NCBI GenBank assembly: GCA_963735115.1
Contig: CAVTJR010000003.1
Span: forward strand, 1,178,001-1,242,000
From: JAKACA01 sp963735115
GTDB taxonomy: Bacteria > Actinomycetota > Acidimicrobiia > Acidimicrobiales > Bog-793
Length of the DNA stretch: 64,000 nt
Reading direction: 5' to 3'
Positions 1-7,257 of the stretch are shown piece after piece. Each line of letters opens with the position of its first letter. Position 1 is the stretch's first letter. Both the position numbers and the translations under genes were made by a program. The notes under the pieces are model-generated. The model did not search any database. It worked only from the letters and a program-made list of their open reading frames with translations, and had not been told where the DNA came from.

Positions 1-593
1 AGCTGGCGGCCGCCTCGCGACCGCAACTGCCGACGGGTGCGCTCACTCCCGCCAGCGTGGCGGCTGCCATCGGAGCCCTCCTGCCGGAGAACGCCATCGT
101 CTCGGACGAGGCGATCACGGCGGGGATCTACCTTCCAGCCGCCACCGAGGGCGCCCCGAGGCACGACTTGCTGTCCCTCACGGGCAACTCCATCGGGCAG
201 GGACTACCCCTCTCGACCGGTGCGGCCGTCGCCTGCCCGGACCGGCCGGTCCTCGCCCTCGAGGCCGACGGAAGCGCCATGTACACGATCCAGGCGCTCT
301 GGACCCAGGCGCGCGAGGGACTGAACGTCACGAACGTCATCTTCGACAACGGGTCGTATGCCATCTTGAACGTCGAGCTCGGTCGTGTCGGTGCCGACGC
401 CGGCGGTCCCGCCGCTCGCTCGATGCTCGAGATCGGAAGACCAGGGCTCGATTTCGTTGCCCTCTCGGAAGGCATGGGTGTGCCGGCGATGCGAGCCACG
501 ACGGCGGAGGAGCTCACAAAGGCCCTCGCCGGCGCCCTCGACGAGGACGGACCTCACCTCATCCAGGCAGTGCTCCCTCGAGGCGGCCTGTAG
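1..593 (+). CDS. Thiamine-diphosphate enzyme, acetolactate synthase / benzoylformate decarboxylase-like (C-terminal part)
   Basis: The gene enters from the left edge; the open frame runs without a stop from base 3 to the TAG at 591-593, so only about the last 197 residues are present. They correspond to the C-terminal diphosphate-binding domain of ThDP enzymes. The metal/diphosphate motif reads EADGSAMYTIQALWTQA and is followed by the usual hydrophobic strand and FDNGSY, where acetolactate synthases have a conserved Asn. The catalytic N-terminal Glu lies outside the window, so the reaction cannot be fixed. The sequence resembles the 'acetolactate synthase large subunit' homologues of the MdlC/BFD branch more than biosynthetic IlvB. 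It converges with the next gene; the two 3' ends overlap by 35 nt. Confidence 0.8.
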   Translation, partial: LAAASRPQLPTGALTPASVAAAIGALLPENAIVSDEAITAGIYLPAATEGAPRHDLLSLTGNSIGQGLPLSTGAAVACPDRPVLALEADGSAMYTIQALWTQAREGLNVTNVIFDNGSYAILNVELGRVGADAGGPAARSMLEIGRPGLDFVALSEGMGVPAMRATTAEELTKALAGALDEDGPHLIQAVLPRGGL

Positions 594-1968
594 CGGCCAC
601 CTCCCAGGCCTGATAACCGCCGATGAGGTCGGAGACGTCAGCGTGACCGGCTCTTGCGATGACGCTGGCGGCGATGGACGATCGATAGCCGCTGGCGCAG
701 TAGACGACGACGGGCCGGTCTGCCGGGATCTCCTCCAGCCGGGCGGTCAGCTGCGAGAGCGGGATGTTCAACGAGCCGGGCAGGTGTCCTGCCTCCAGCT
801 CAGACGGGTTCCTCACATCGATGAGGGCGATCGGGCGCACCGGCGACTCGGCGAGGAACTCCGCCAGACGGCTGGCCGTCACCCGTGAGCTCGGCTCGGA
901 GCTGTCCGGGGCTGCGGCGAGGGCGTCGCTCACGTCGCCCTCGAGGCAGCCGGTGACCCCGTCGTAGCCGATGCGGCCGAGACGGACGCGGGCCTCCGTG
1001 GCGTGTCCCGGCTCGCAGACGAGCACGATGGCGTCAGTGGGTCGCAGGACGTCTCCGGCGAACTCGGCAAAGCGACCGGCCAGGCCGACGTTGACCGCGT
1101 GGCGGAAATGCCCACGAGCGAAATCCGCCGGATCACGGGTGTCGAGCACGACCGCACCGGCGGCTTGTGAGGCCAGCATCTCACCGAGCGAAAGGGAGGG
1201 GGGCGGGCTCTGGTCGTCGAGGAGGTCGCGTTGCTCGCGGTTGAGGTGGGCGTCGTAGGGGAAGTAGGCGGGAGCAACCGGCTGGCCCACGGTCACGGCG
1301 GCAACGAAGTCCTCCTCCGTGGCGATCCTGAGGGCGTAATTCGTCCGCCGCTGCTCGCCGATGGTGGACGATGTCTCGCTGGACAGGTTCTTGCCGCACG
1401 AGGAGCCGGCTCCGTGGGCGGGGAAGACGCGGGTGGCGTCAGGCAGAGTGAGCAACCGGCCGTGAAGCGAGTGGTAGAGGAGGCGTGCGAGCGCCTCGGC
1501 GCTGACGCCCTCACTCGAGAGCAGGTCGGGCCGGCCGACATCGCCGATGAACAGCGTGTCTCCCGTGAGAACGCCATAGGGAGTCTCGTCGTCGGCATGT
1601 TCGTAGACCACGACGGAGATGGACTCCGGCGTGTGTCCCGGAGTCGCCCGTATCTCGAGCTCGACATCGCCGAGAGGCAGGTGCTCGCCGTCACCCAGCC
1701 AACGGACGGGGAACTCTGCCGAGGCCCCCTGGCCGAAGCAGATGTCGGCACCTGTCGCCGCCGCCAGTTCCAGGTGACCGGAGAGGAAGTCGGCGTGGAA
1801 GTGGGTTTCGATGACGTGTTCGATGTGCAGGCCCTGCCGCTCGGCGTCCTCGAGGTAGCCGGAGACGTCTCGCTGGGGATCGACGACGACCGCCCTTCCG
1901 GTCGTCTCGTCCCCGATGAGGTAGGAGGCATGCGAGAGGCAAGCCAGGAAGTATTGCTGGAAGATCAT
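559..1968 (-). CDS. MBL-fold hydrolase with two rhodanese domains (persulfide dioxygenase-like)
   Basis: 469 residues. The N-terminal part (about 1-240) is a metallo-beta-lactamase fold with the metal signature THFHADFLSGH at residues 55-65, followed by TPGHTPES and LTGDTLFIGDVGRPDL. This arrangement is typical of the ETHE1/persulfide dioxygenase and MBL-rhodanese families, which oxidise glutathione or related persulfides. Two rhodanese domains follow. The first (about 262-350) has the loop CEPGHA, and the second (about 370-460) has a canonical active loop CASGYRS. The protein is therefore likely a soluble sulfur-transfer and oxidation enzyme. The start ATG has a GAGGTG ribosome site 7 nt upstream and a TATCGT box further up. 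Substrate identity is inferred from the family. Confidence 0.85.
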   Translation of the reverse strand: MIFQQYFLACLSHASYLIGDETTGRAVVVDPQRDVSGYLEDAERQGLHIEHVIETHFHADFLSGHLELAAATGADICFGQGASAEFPVRWLGDGEHLPLGDVELEIRATPGHTPESISVVVYEHADDETPYGVLTGDTLFIGDVGRPDLLSSEGVSAEALARLLYHSLHGRLLTLPDATRVFPAHGAGSSCGKNLSSETSSTIGEQRRTNYALRIATEEDFVAAVTVGQPVAPAYFPYDAHLNREQRDLLDDQSPPPSLSLGEMLASQAAGAVVLDTRDPADFARGHFRHAVNVGLAGRFAEFAGDVLRPTDAIVLVCEPGHATEARVRLGRIGYDGVTGCLEGDVSDALAAAPDSSEPSSRVTASRLAEFLAESPVRPIALIDVRNPSELEAGHLPGSLNIPLSQLTARLEEIPADRPVVVYCASGYRSSIAASVIARAGHADVSDLIGGYQAWEVAATGRLEGALPG

Positions 1969-1994
1969 TGGGACACCTCGTCGTGTTCAGGACC

Positions 1995-2000
1995 ACGATA
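1995..2000 (-). promoter_or_regulatory. -10 box for the MBL/rhodanese gene
   Basis: The reverse strand reads TATCGT here. It would place the transcript start near 1988, leaving a leader of about 20 nt that contains the GAGGTG ribosome site. No clear -35 box is seen. Confidence 0.35.
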
Positions 2001-2025
2001 CGACGCCCGAGCCGTTGGCGGGCGC

Positions 2026-2934
2026 TCATCGCCCGAGGGAGGGCGCCTCCAGAGCCGGCAGGAGCGCCTCGATGGCGTCGATGGGGATGGCGAAGCCGAT
2101 GTTCTCCGCCCGGGCGTTGCCGGGACCGCTCGTGGCCGTCGCCGTGTTCATGCCGACGACGAGACCGCTGCTTGCCACGAGCGGGCCACCCGAGTTGCCC
2201 GCATTGATAGGCGCTTGCGTCTGCAGCAAGTCCTGGAGCTGCTCGGTGCTCTCACAACTGCCGGCCGCCTCGATGCCGCGCCCTTCAGCCGAGATGATGC
2301 CGCTCGTGACCGAGGGCGAGGTGCTCGAGAGATCGAGGGCGTTGCCGATGGCCAGCACAGGGTCGCCGACTCGTACGCTGCTCGATCGACCGAAATGCAC
2401 GACGGGTAGGTCCTTGGCGCCCACAATCTGCAGGAGGGCGACGTCGGCGGCTGGATCGGCGCCGAGCACAACGGCCCGCAACGGTCCCGCTCGCCCGGAG
2501 AGGGTGACCGTGATGACAGTCGCCCGCGCGACGACGTGGTCGTTCGTCAACACCTCGCCACCGGGCGTGAGAACCATGCCGGTGCCGGACACCTTGCTCG
2601 AGCGCAGGACTCCTCCCGACGGACACGTTCGCGTGGCTCGGATCGCCACGACCGCCGGCAGCACCCGCTGCAGCACTGACTGCGCGTCCGACATCGTCGA
2701 GAAGACGCTCTCGTTCGGGGAGAACGAGACCACGGTGCGGTAGTGGCCGTGGATGTTCTCGGCGAGCCAGTAGCCGGTGGCTGCGCCGATGCCGGCGCCG
2801 ACAAGGGCGGCCAGCAGGACGACGCTTTGCCAGCGGCGGCGTTCCAGCCGGCGCGCCGTCGTCGAGTCGATGGCCACCGGCTCGTTTCGTCCCCCCGTGG
2901 GGGCCGATCCCGTGCCTGGGCCGGCCAAGTTCAC
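2026..2934 (-). CDS. Membrane-anchored trypsin-like serine protease (HtrA/DegP family, S1C)
   Basis: 302 residues. A short basic cytoplasmic tail (residues 30-35, RRLERR-like) precedes one membrane segment at about 37-57, giving an N-in anchor with the protease outside the membrane. The chymotrypsin-fold catalytic triad is complete: His133 in TNDHVV, Asp164 in PAADVALLQ, and Ser248 in INAGNSGGP. The protein ends about 55 residues after the serine, so the PDZ domain usual in HtrA proteins is absent. This resembles the short MarP/PepD-like actinobacterial members. The role is probably envelope protein quality control or signalling (family knowledge). GTG start; the gene is divergent from the gene at 3030, sharing a 95-bp control region. 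Confidence 0.88.
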   Translation of the reverse strand: MNLAGPGTGSAPTGGRNEPVAIDSTTARRLERRRWQSVVLLAALVGAGIGAATGYWLAENIHGHYRTVVSFSPNESVFSTMSDAQSVLQRVLPAVVAIRATRTCPSGGVLRSSKVSGTGMVLTPGGEVLTNDHVVARATVITVTLSGRAGPLRAVVLGADPAADVALLQIVGAKDLPVVHFGRSSSVRVGDPVLAIGNALDLSSTSPSVTSGIISAEGRGIEAAGSCESTEQLQDLLQTQAPINAGNSGGPLVASSGLVVGMNTATATSGPGNARAENIGFAIPIDAIEALLPALEAPSLGR

Positions 2935-2984
2935 GTGTCGTTTGTAGCGCGTCCGTCCATCGGATGGGAGATCCGCATCGAGCC

Positions 2985-3005
2985 CGACATGACAACCTCA
3001 TGTCG
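2985..3005. promoter_or_regulatory. Perfect inverted repeat, candidate operator
   Basis: Half-sites CGACATGA and TCATGTCG are separated by CAACC: two perfect 8-bp arms between the divergent htrA-like gene and the gene at 3030. The repeat sits where the -35 region of the rightward promoter (-10 at 3015-3020) should lie. A regulator-binding site is inferred; the regulator is unknown. Confidence 0.4.
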
Positions 3006-3014
3006 CGGAAGCTG

Positions 3015-3020
3015 TAGCTT
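3015..3020 (+). promoter_or_regulatory. -10 box TAGCTT, near-leaderless start
   Basis: TAGCTT lies 9 nt before the ATG at 3030. Transcription would begin within 2-3 nt of the start codon. No Shine-Dalgarno sequence is present. Confidence 0.5.
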
Positions 3021-3029
3021 TGGCCGGTC

Positions 3030-5027
3030 ATGCCTCACCGGATGGACGTAGAGCTTACGAGCGCTCGGGACGACGACACCTTCACATGGCGCGCCGCCGG
3101 CGCCCGGCAGCCGAAGGGGGCGGTGGCGACGTCGCTGCTGCCGAAGGGCTCCAAGGTCGGCGACATCGTCCGGATCGAGGCCGAGGTCGAGATCGACGGC
3201 ATCACGGTCCTCTCGGTCCTGCCGCCGAAGGAGAAGGAGGCACCGACCGGTCGCATCGAGGTCCTCGGCACGCAACGTCCCGTCGCAGGGGTGACAACCG
3301 TCTTGGCGGGTCCGCCCGACCGGCGCCGTGAGAGCCGGTTCTTCCGAGAGGGTGAGGAGCGCCGGCCGGGGCGCCCCAGCGGGGACCGCCGCCCGCGGCG
3401 CGAGGGGGAGGGCCCCGCAGACAGTCGAAGCAAACCGCCTGCGGCCGGCGAGGCGGCAGGCACTGACGGTGATCGACGCCCGTCGACGCGGGGCGGTGAA
3501 CGCCCTGCACGATCGCGCCCACGCCCCGGGAGCGAGGTGGCGTCTGCTCGGCGCGACCTTGGCGCACCCCCACGGGAGGGTTCCGGTCCCCCGCGGCCCC
3601 GCGGACCGCGATCGGAAGGCGGGCCGTCTTCACGATCTTCGGATTCCCCGCGCCGTGACGCCGCAGCTCGCGGCGAGCATGCAGGACGCCCGAGCGACCG
3701 AGCGGCTCGCCTGAAGCGAGGCCCAGTTCGGCTGGAGGCGGGCACGAAGCACCGGGACGAGTTGATGGCCAGGCTGCCTCCCGAGCAGCAGCTCATCGCC
3801 GACCGGCTGGCGACGGGCGGTATGCCGGCGATGCGCAAGGCGATCGCCGACGAGCAGGAGCGTGCCAAGGCCGAAGGCAGGCCGCCGGTGGCGGCGGAGT
3901 CCATCCTGGCGCTGGCCGAGCAGCTACAGCCCGACGTCAAGTCGGCTGTCTGGATGGATCGAGCCGAAGCCGCCCTCACTCACCTCGACGACCTGGGTCT
4001 GCGGGATCTCCGCGCCACCGTTGTCGCCGCCGCGCCCCGCGACGATGCCGGGCGGGATCTCGAGCGCCAGCTGCGGGAAGGGCTAGAGCGCCGCGTCAAC
4101 AAGCTCCGCTCCGATTGGGAGGAGCATCTCACCCAGGCACTGACCGATGGCAAGGTTCTGCAGGCTCTCCGCTTGTCGGCGCGGCCACCGGAACCGACGG
4201 CTCGCTTCCCCGCCGGCCTCATCGAGCGGCTCGTGACCCAAGTCGGAGCCGCCATGTCAGCAGAAACGCCCCCCGATCGCTGGCTCGCACTGTTGGAAGC
4301 GGCGGCCGCGTGCCCGGTTCGCCGGCAGATCAAACCGGCAGGCATCCCCGAGGACCCCTCCGGAGAGGTGCAGCGAAAGGCGCGGGAAGCGGCCGGCCGT
4401 ATCCCGGCTCTGGCGCCGATGCTCGGCATGTCGATGCCGCCCCCGCCGAAGCCCATCCCGGGCGAGCGGCTCGGCCGTCCCCACCCGGCGCGTCCCTTGC
4501 GGCCGCGCCCTCCTCGGCCGCCCGGCACCCGCCCACCCCGCCCAGCGGGCGCGGTCACGCCGGCCTCGCCGCCGCCGCCGGCCGCATCCCAGGTGACCGC
4601 CCCGGCGCCGGTTGCCGAATCGCCCGCTGTCGCATCCACGGTTGTGGAGGCGACCGCCCTCGCGTCGCCGGCTGCGGAAGCGCCGGCTGCACCCGAGGAG
4701 GCTGCGGTCGAGGAGGTCGCCGCCGCGGGGCTCGAGATGCAGGTCGTTTCGGTCGCCGCCGCCGAGGTCGCCCCGGCCGAGGTCGTCCTGGCGACCGACA
4801 CGAGCGCCGAGACCGGTGCCGACGGGCTCGTTCCCGCCTCTGAGATCGAACTGAGCGGCGAGCCCGTGCGTCCCGCGGAGCCCGTCGCGTCCGAGACGAG
4901 CCCACCGTCGGCGGAGCAGCCGGCTCAGAGCGACGACGCCGGGGCCGGCGACCTGCTGGCCGGGGCCGGCGACCTGCTGGCCGCGCCGGACGGCACGACA
5001 CAATCCGAGCCCGTCGATCAGCTCTAG
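3030..5027 (+). CDS. Uncharacterised modular protein with basic and Ala/Pro-rich disordered regions
   Basis: 665 residues, not recognised. Four parts can be seen. Residues about 1-90 are beta-rich with no cysteines (PKGSKVGDIVRIEAEV), resembling a small OB/S1-like barrel. About 95-225 is an Arg/Pro/Gly/Ser-rich, strongly basic low-complexity stretch. About 226-455 is a charged, mostly helical region. The remainder is Pro/Ala-rich and then acidic, ending with the duplicated heptapeptide GAGDLLA. A nucleic-acid-binding scaffold is possible from the barrel plus basic tail, but this is inference. The codon bias matches the neighbours, and no signal peptide or membrane segment is present. An alternative ATG lies 12 nt inside. 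It converges with the GNAT gene, overlapping by 4 nt. Confidence 0.75.
   Translation: MPHRMDVELTSARDDDTFTWRAAGARQPKGAVATSLLPKGSKVGDIVRIEAEVEIDGITVLSVLPPKEKEAPTGRIEVLGTQRPVAGVTTVLAGPPDRRRESRFFREGEERRPGRPSGDRRPRREGEGPADSRSKPPAAGEAAGTDGDRRPSTRGGERPARSRPRPGSEVASARRDLGAPPREGSGPPRPRGPRSEGGPSSRSSDSPRRDAAARGEHAGRPSDRAARLKRGPVRLEAGTKHRDELMARLPPEQQLIADRLATGGMPAMRKAIADEQERAKAEGRPPVAAESILALAEQLQPDVKSAVWMDRAEAALTHLDDLGLRDLRATVVAAAPRDDAGRDLERQLREGLERRVNKLRSDWEEHLTQALTDGKVLQALRLSARPPEPTARFPAGLIERLVTQVGAAMSAETPPDRWLALLEAAAACPVRRQIKPAGIPEDPSGEVQRKAREAAGRIPALAPMLGMSMPPPPKPIPGERLGRPHPARPLRPRPPRPPGTRPPRPAGAVTPASPPPPAASQVTAPAPVAESPAVASTVVEATALASPAAEAPAAPEEAAVEEVAAAGLEMQVVSVAAAEVAPAEVVLATDTSAETGADGLVPASEIELSGEPVRPAEPVASETSPPSAEQPAQSDDAGAGDLLAGAGDLLAAPDGTTQSEPVDQL
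4941..4982 (+). repeat. Exact tandem repeat, two 21-bp units
   Basis: The unit at 4941-4961 is repeated exactly at 4962-4982. It encodes GAGDLLA twice in frame near the C-terminus of the preceding CDS, indicating a recent 21-bp duplication or slippage. Confidence 0.9.
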
Positions 5028-5524
5028 CGGTGTCCCCGCGGTCGACGAGTGGTCTCGCCAAGGGGCCGATTCATGACGATGAGGCGCGCTGAGAAGCCCG
5101 CCTGCTCGAGGAAGTTCTTGGCGTCTCGGTTCCCCGGGAGCGCGAAGGCGTCAAGGCGAGCCGCCCCGTTGCCGTGCGCCCAGTCGACCACCAGCTCCAT
5201 CAACTCCGCGCCAAGGCCCAGCTCGCGTACGCCAGCATCTACCCAGAGGAACTCGAGACGGGCGAGACGCTCGCCGTCGCGCAGCGTCTCGAGGCGGGCG
5301 AGCGCCACGGCGAGGGTCACGCCCTCTGCGATGCCCACAGCGAGGCAGGCGGCGGGATCCGAGATCCATTGCCGGAGATGTTCCTCGAGCGGCTCGGGAA
5401 CGAGCTCGCGGCTGACGAAAAGCGTCCCGCCCCGCTCGCTCGAGATCGCTTGGATTGCCTCGGCGACGAGCTGCGCCACGGCGGGAAGATCGTCGAGGGT
5501 GGCCGCACGAGCGATCAGCTGCAC
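5024..5524 (-). CDS. GNAT-family N-acetyltransferase
   Basis: 166 residues with the GNAT layout. An N-terminal strand-helix (IARAATLDDLPAVAQLV) is followed by the core strand RLEFLWVDAGVRELGLGAELM. That strand carries the acetyl-CoA pyrophosphate loop, here V-R-E-L-G-L-G (Q/RxxGxG/A type), and is followed by ALPGNRDAKNFLEQAGF near the C-terminus. This family transfers an acetyl group from acetyl-CoA to an amine; the substrate cannot be predicted. The start is GTG. The gene lies 60 nt downstream of the gene at 5585-6244 in the same direction and may be co-transcribed with it. Confidence 0.85.
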   Translation of the reverse strand: MQLIARAATLDDLPAVAQLVAEAIQAISSERGGTLFVSRELVPEPLEEHLRQWISDPAACLAVGIAEGVTLAVALARLETLRDGERLARLEFLWVDAGVRELGLGAELMELVVDWAHGNGAARLDAFALPGNRDAKNFLEQAGFSARLIVMNRPLGETTRRPRGHR

Positions 5525-5584
5525 GGCACCCGGCTGATCGTGGGGCGGGGGCGCCCGCCAGAGGCCATCTGGCTCGCCTGCCGG

Positions 5585-6244
5585 CTAGCGGTCGGTGGCG
5601 AGCTGGGCGATGCGGTGCAAGATCGTTCGCCGGCCCCGCGTCGAGAGCTCGTAGCGGCGAATGGCCTCGAGCTCGTCCGGCCGCAGAGAGCTCAAGCGCT
5701 GCACAACCTGGGAGGCCGCCAGCGTGTCGTAGCCCGGGATCGCAAGCGATCCTGCGGCGGGCACAGGGGCAACTGCCGCCGGCGCAGCCGATACCGGCGG
5801 GGTGACCGTCGGAGCTGGCACGCTCGTGGCGCCCGAAGCTGGTTTCGCCTGTCGCCCTCGCCCGGGCGCGACACGGCCGCCTGCTGATGGCTTCCCGTTG
5901 CCCGAAGCACGTGAGGGGCGCTTCGATCCGCCCCCGTTCGAGCTCGCGTCGCTTGTCGCCGACGCGGCGGCGCTCTCCGGCGCCGTCGCCGTCCTTGCCG
6001 CGTCGAAGCGCTGCGACGTCGCCATTGGCTGCGGTGGCTCACCAAACACCTTGCCGAACTGCCGCTTCCCCTGGCCGACAGCGAGCTTGCCGATGACCCG
6101 AGCGATGTGGATGTGGCTGGCGGCGCGCTCGCGGCCCTTGTCGGACAGCCGCGGAAGCTCCTCGGCGATCGAGACCGCCAAACCGATGGGGGCGTACACC
6201 CCGTAGTCCCAGAACACATCGGAGAGCGAGCGCTCGTCGGCCAT
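5585..6244 (-). CDS. Actinobacterial hypothetical protein with linker and C-terminal 'IPGYDTLAASQVV' helical domain
   Basis: 219 residues. The N-terminal 70 residues are helical (DVFWDYGVYAPIGLAVSIAEELPRL). They are followed by a Ser/Gly/Pro/Ala linker of about 90 residues and then a C-terminal domain beginning LAIPGYDTLAASQVVQRL and ending with GRRTILHRIAQL. That C-terminal module recurs at the ends of otherwise unrelated actinobacterial proteins, including lipid-droplet-associated proteins of mycobacteria (from memory, no search made). The function is unknown. The ATG start is supported by a TAGCGT box 6 nt upstream, indicating a leaderless message. Confidence 0.75.
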   Translation of the reverse strand: MADERSLSDVFWDYGVYAPIGLAVSIAEELPRLSDKGRERAASHIHIARVIGKLAVGQGKRQFGKVFGEPPQPMATSQRFDAARTATAPESAAASATSDASSNGGGSKRPSRASGNGKPSAGGRVAPGRGRQAKPASGATSVPAPTVTPPVSAAPAAVAPVPAAGSLAIPGYDTLAASQVVQRLSSLRPDELEAIRRYELSTRGRRTILHRIAQLATDR

Positions 6245-6250
6245 AGCGGG

Positions 6251-6256
6251 ACGCTA
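6251..6256 (-). promoter_or_regulatory. -10 box TAGCGT, leaderless start
   Basis: The reverse strand reads TAGCGT, then 6 nt, then the ATG at 6244. The spacing puts the transcript start at the start codon. Confidence 0.55.
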
Positions 6257-6269
6257 CCCGGCCGCTAGC

Positions 6270-6821
6270 TCACACACAGTCGCGGCAGAGCATCCGCGCC
6301 TCGTCGGCGAGCTGGGTCTCGCTCTTCACGAGGAAACACGACCGGCAGACGAACTCTCCCGGCTGCTTCGGGAGAACTCGGAGACTCCCGTCGCCTCGAT
6401 CCTCCGCGTCGGCCGGCTCGTCCTCGTCTTCCTCATCCTCGTCATCCTCGACGACGAGGCGCTCTTTCAAGATCACGTCCAGGCTGGCCTCGACATCGTC
6501 GTCGTCGAGCTCGTCCTCGTCCTCGTCGCTGCTGCCCTCGTCTGCCTCGACGACAGCGGCGACGGTGGCCACGGGCACGACCACGACGGCGTCGACGTCA
6601 ACCTCGAGGTCATCGTCCTCGACGAGGTCGTCGTCGTCGAGCTCATCGTCATCAGGGTCCAGACCGATCTCCGCCACGAGGCTGTCGTCGTCAAGGAGGT
6701 CGTCGTCGGTCAACTCCTCGTCGCTCAGATCAGCGAGATCCGCTTCTGCTTCGTCGACCAGCTCCTCGCCATCCGGCAGGTCGTCGCCGTCGATCACGCC
6801 GACCTCGATGTCCTTTGGCAT
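6270..6821 (-). CDS. DUF4193-type zinc-ribbon-like protein with a long acidic region
   Basis: 183 residues. The C-terminal 40 residues match the actinobacterial DUF4193 signature: VLPKQPGEFVCRSCFLV, then LADE and CRDC, giving two CxxC pairs that probably bind zinc. Between residues about 10 and 135 the chain is extremely rich in Asp and Glu, interrupted by a hydrophobic VVVVPVATVAAVVEA stretch. Typical DUF4193 proteins are about 100 residues with a much shorter acidic part, so the insert is unusual. The ATG at 6821 is preceded by GAGGAA at good spacing. The frame stays open to 7103, but that extension lacks homology and passes the likely promoter, so it is rejected. The function of the family is unknown. 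Confidence 0.8.
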   Translation of the reverse strand: MPKDIEVGVIDGDDLPDGEELVDEAEADLADLSDEELTDDDLLDDDSLVAEIGLDPDDDELDDDDLVEDDDLEVDVDAVVVVPVATVAAVVEADEGSSDEDEDELDDDDVEASLDVILKERLVVEDDEDEEDEDEPADAEDRGDGSLRVLPKQPGEFVCRSCFLVKSETQLADEARMLCRDCV

Positions 6822-6900
6822 TGGTTCCTCGATCTGCTTTCGTCTCGGGTGCATACATCGCGGCCGCTGGCTACCGCCAAAAGCGGCCGTCGAAGCGCGG

Positions 6901-6906
6901 ACTATA
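6901..6906 (-). promoter_or_regulatory. -10 box TATAGT for the DUF4193 gene
   Basis: The reverse strand reads TATAGT, close to the bacterial consensus. A start near 6894 would leave a leader of about 73 nt carrying the GAGGAA ribosome site. Confidence 0.45.
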
Positions 6907-7095
6907 GGGCAACGCAGCAGAGGTTCGGACTGTTCCCGAAGAATCTTCCTCCACGGGCTCGAATGGTCTCGTCGGCGCGGCTCCGGGCCGAGAAGCCGCC
7001 CGAGCCCACCAGCGGCGACGGCGCTTTCTTCGATTGCGAGGCGGAGGGAGCCAAGGACAACTTTGGGGCCACCACGTTCGCCTGCCCGGGCGATC

Positions 7096-7115
7096 GCCGG
7101 CATCGAGATGCCGGC
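7096..7115 (-). terminator. Hairpin downstream of the thyX-like gene
   Basis: Perfect 8-bp arms GCCGGCAT and ATGCCGGC surround a 4-nt loop. The hairpin lies about 143 nt beyond the stop of the reverse-strand thyX-like gene. There is no U tract on either strand, so terminator function is uncertain. Confidence 0.3.
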
Positions 7116-7257
7116 AAGGGCGTTCTCTACTCGTTGGCCCTAGGGCCCCCACCGCTCGCAAACTCCCCCCGGACGACTTTCGGACGTTGCCGGAGGCTCC
7201 CGGCGAGGCCTTCCAGATGGAGGGACCCACTAGTTATGTCGAGTCCGCGGCGTCCCG

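Larger units (their letters stand above)
6822..7257. other. 436-bp non-coding interval between thyX-like and DUF4193 genes
   Basis: No convincing gene was found: open frames on both strands here lack recognisable domains and are typical GC-rich chance frames. It holds a TATAGT box on the reverse strand (6901-6906), a perfect hairpin (7096-7115) and a 12-bp perfect palindrome, GGCCCTAGGGCC, at 7136-7147. A structured RNA is not excluded, but no RNase P, SRP, tmRNA or tRNA signature was recognised. Confidence 0.6.

Noticed and set aside
6930..6990. Possible tRNA T-arm (TTCGAGCCC on the reverse strand)
   Set aside because: The flanking bases do not pair into a T stem, and no acceptor or anticodon arms can be drawn.
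6822..7103. 94-residue N-terminal extension of the DUF4193 protein
   Set aside because: No homology, passes through the likely TATAGT promoter, and the ATG at 6821 has a good ribosome site.
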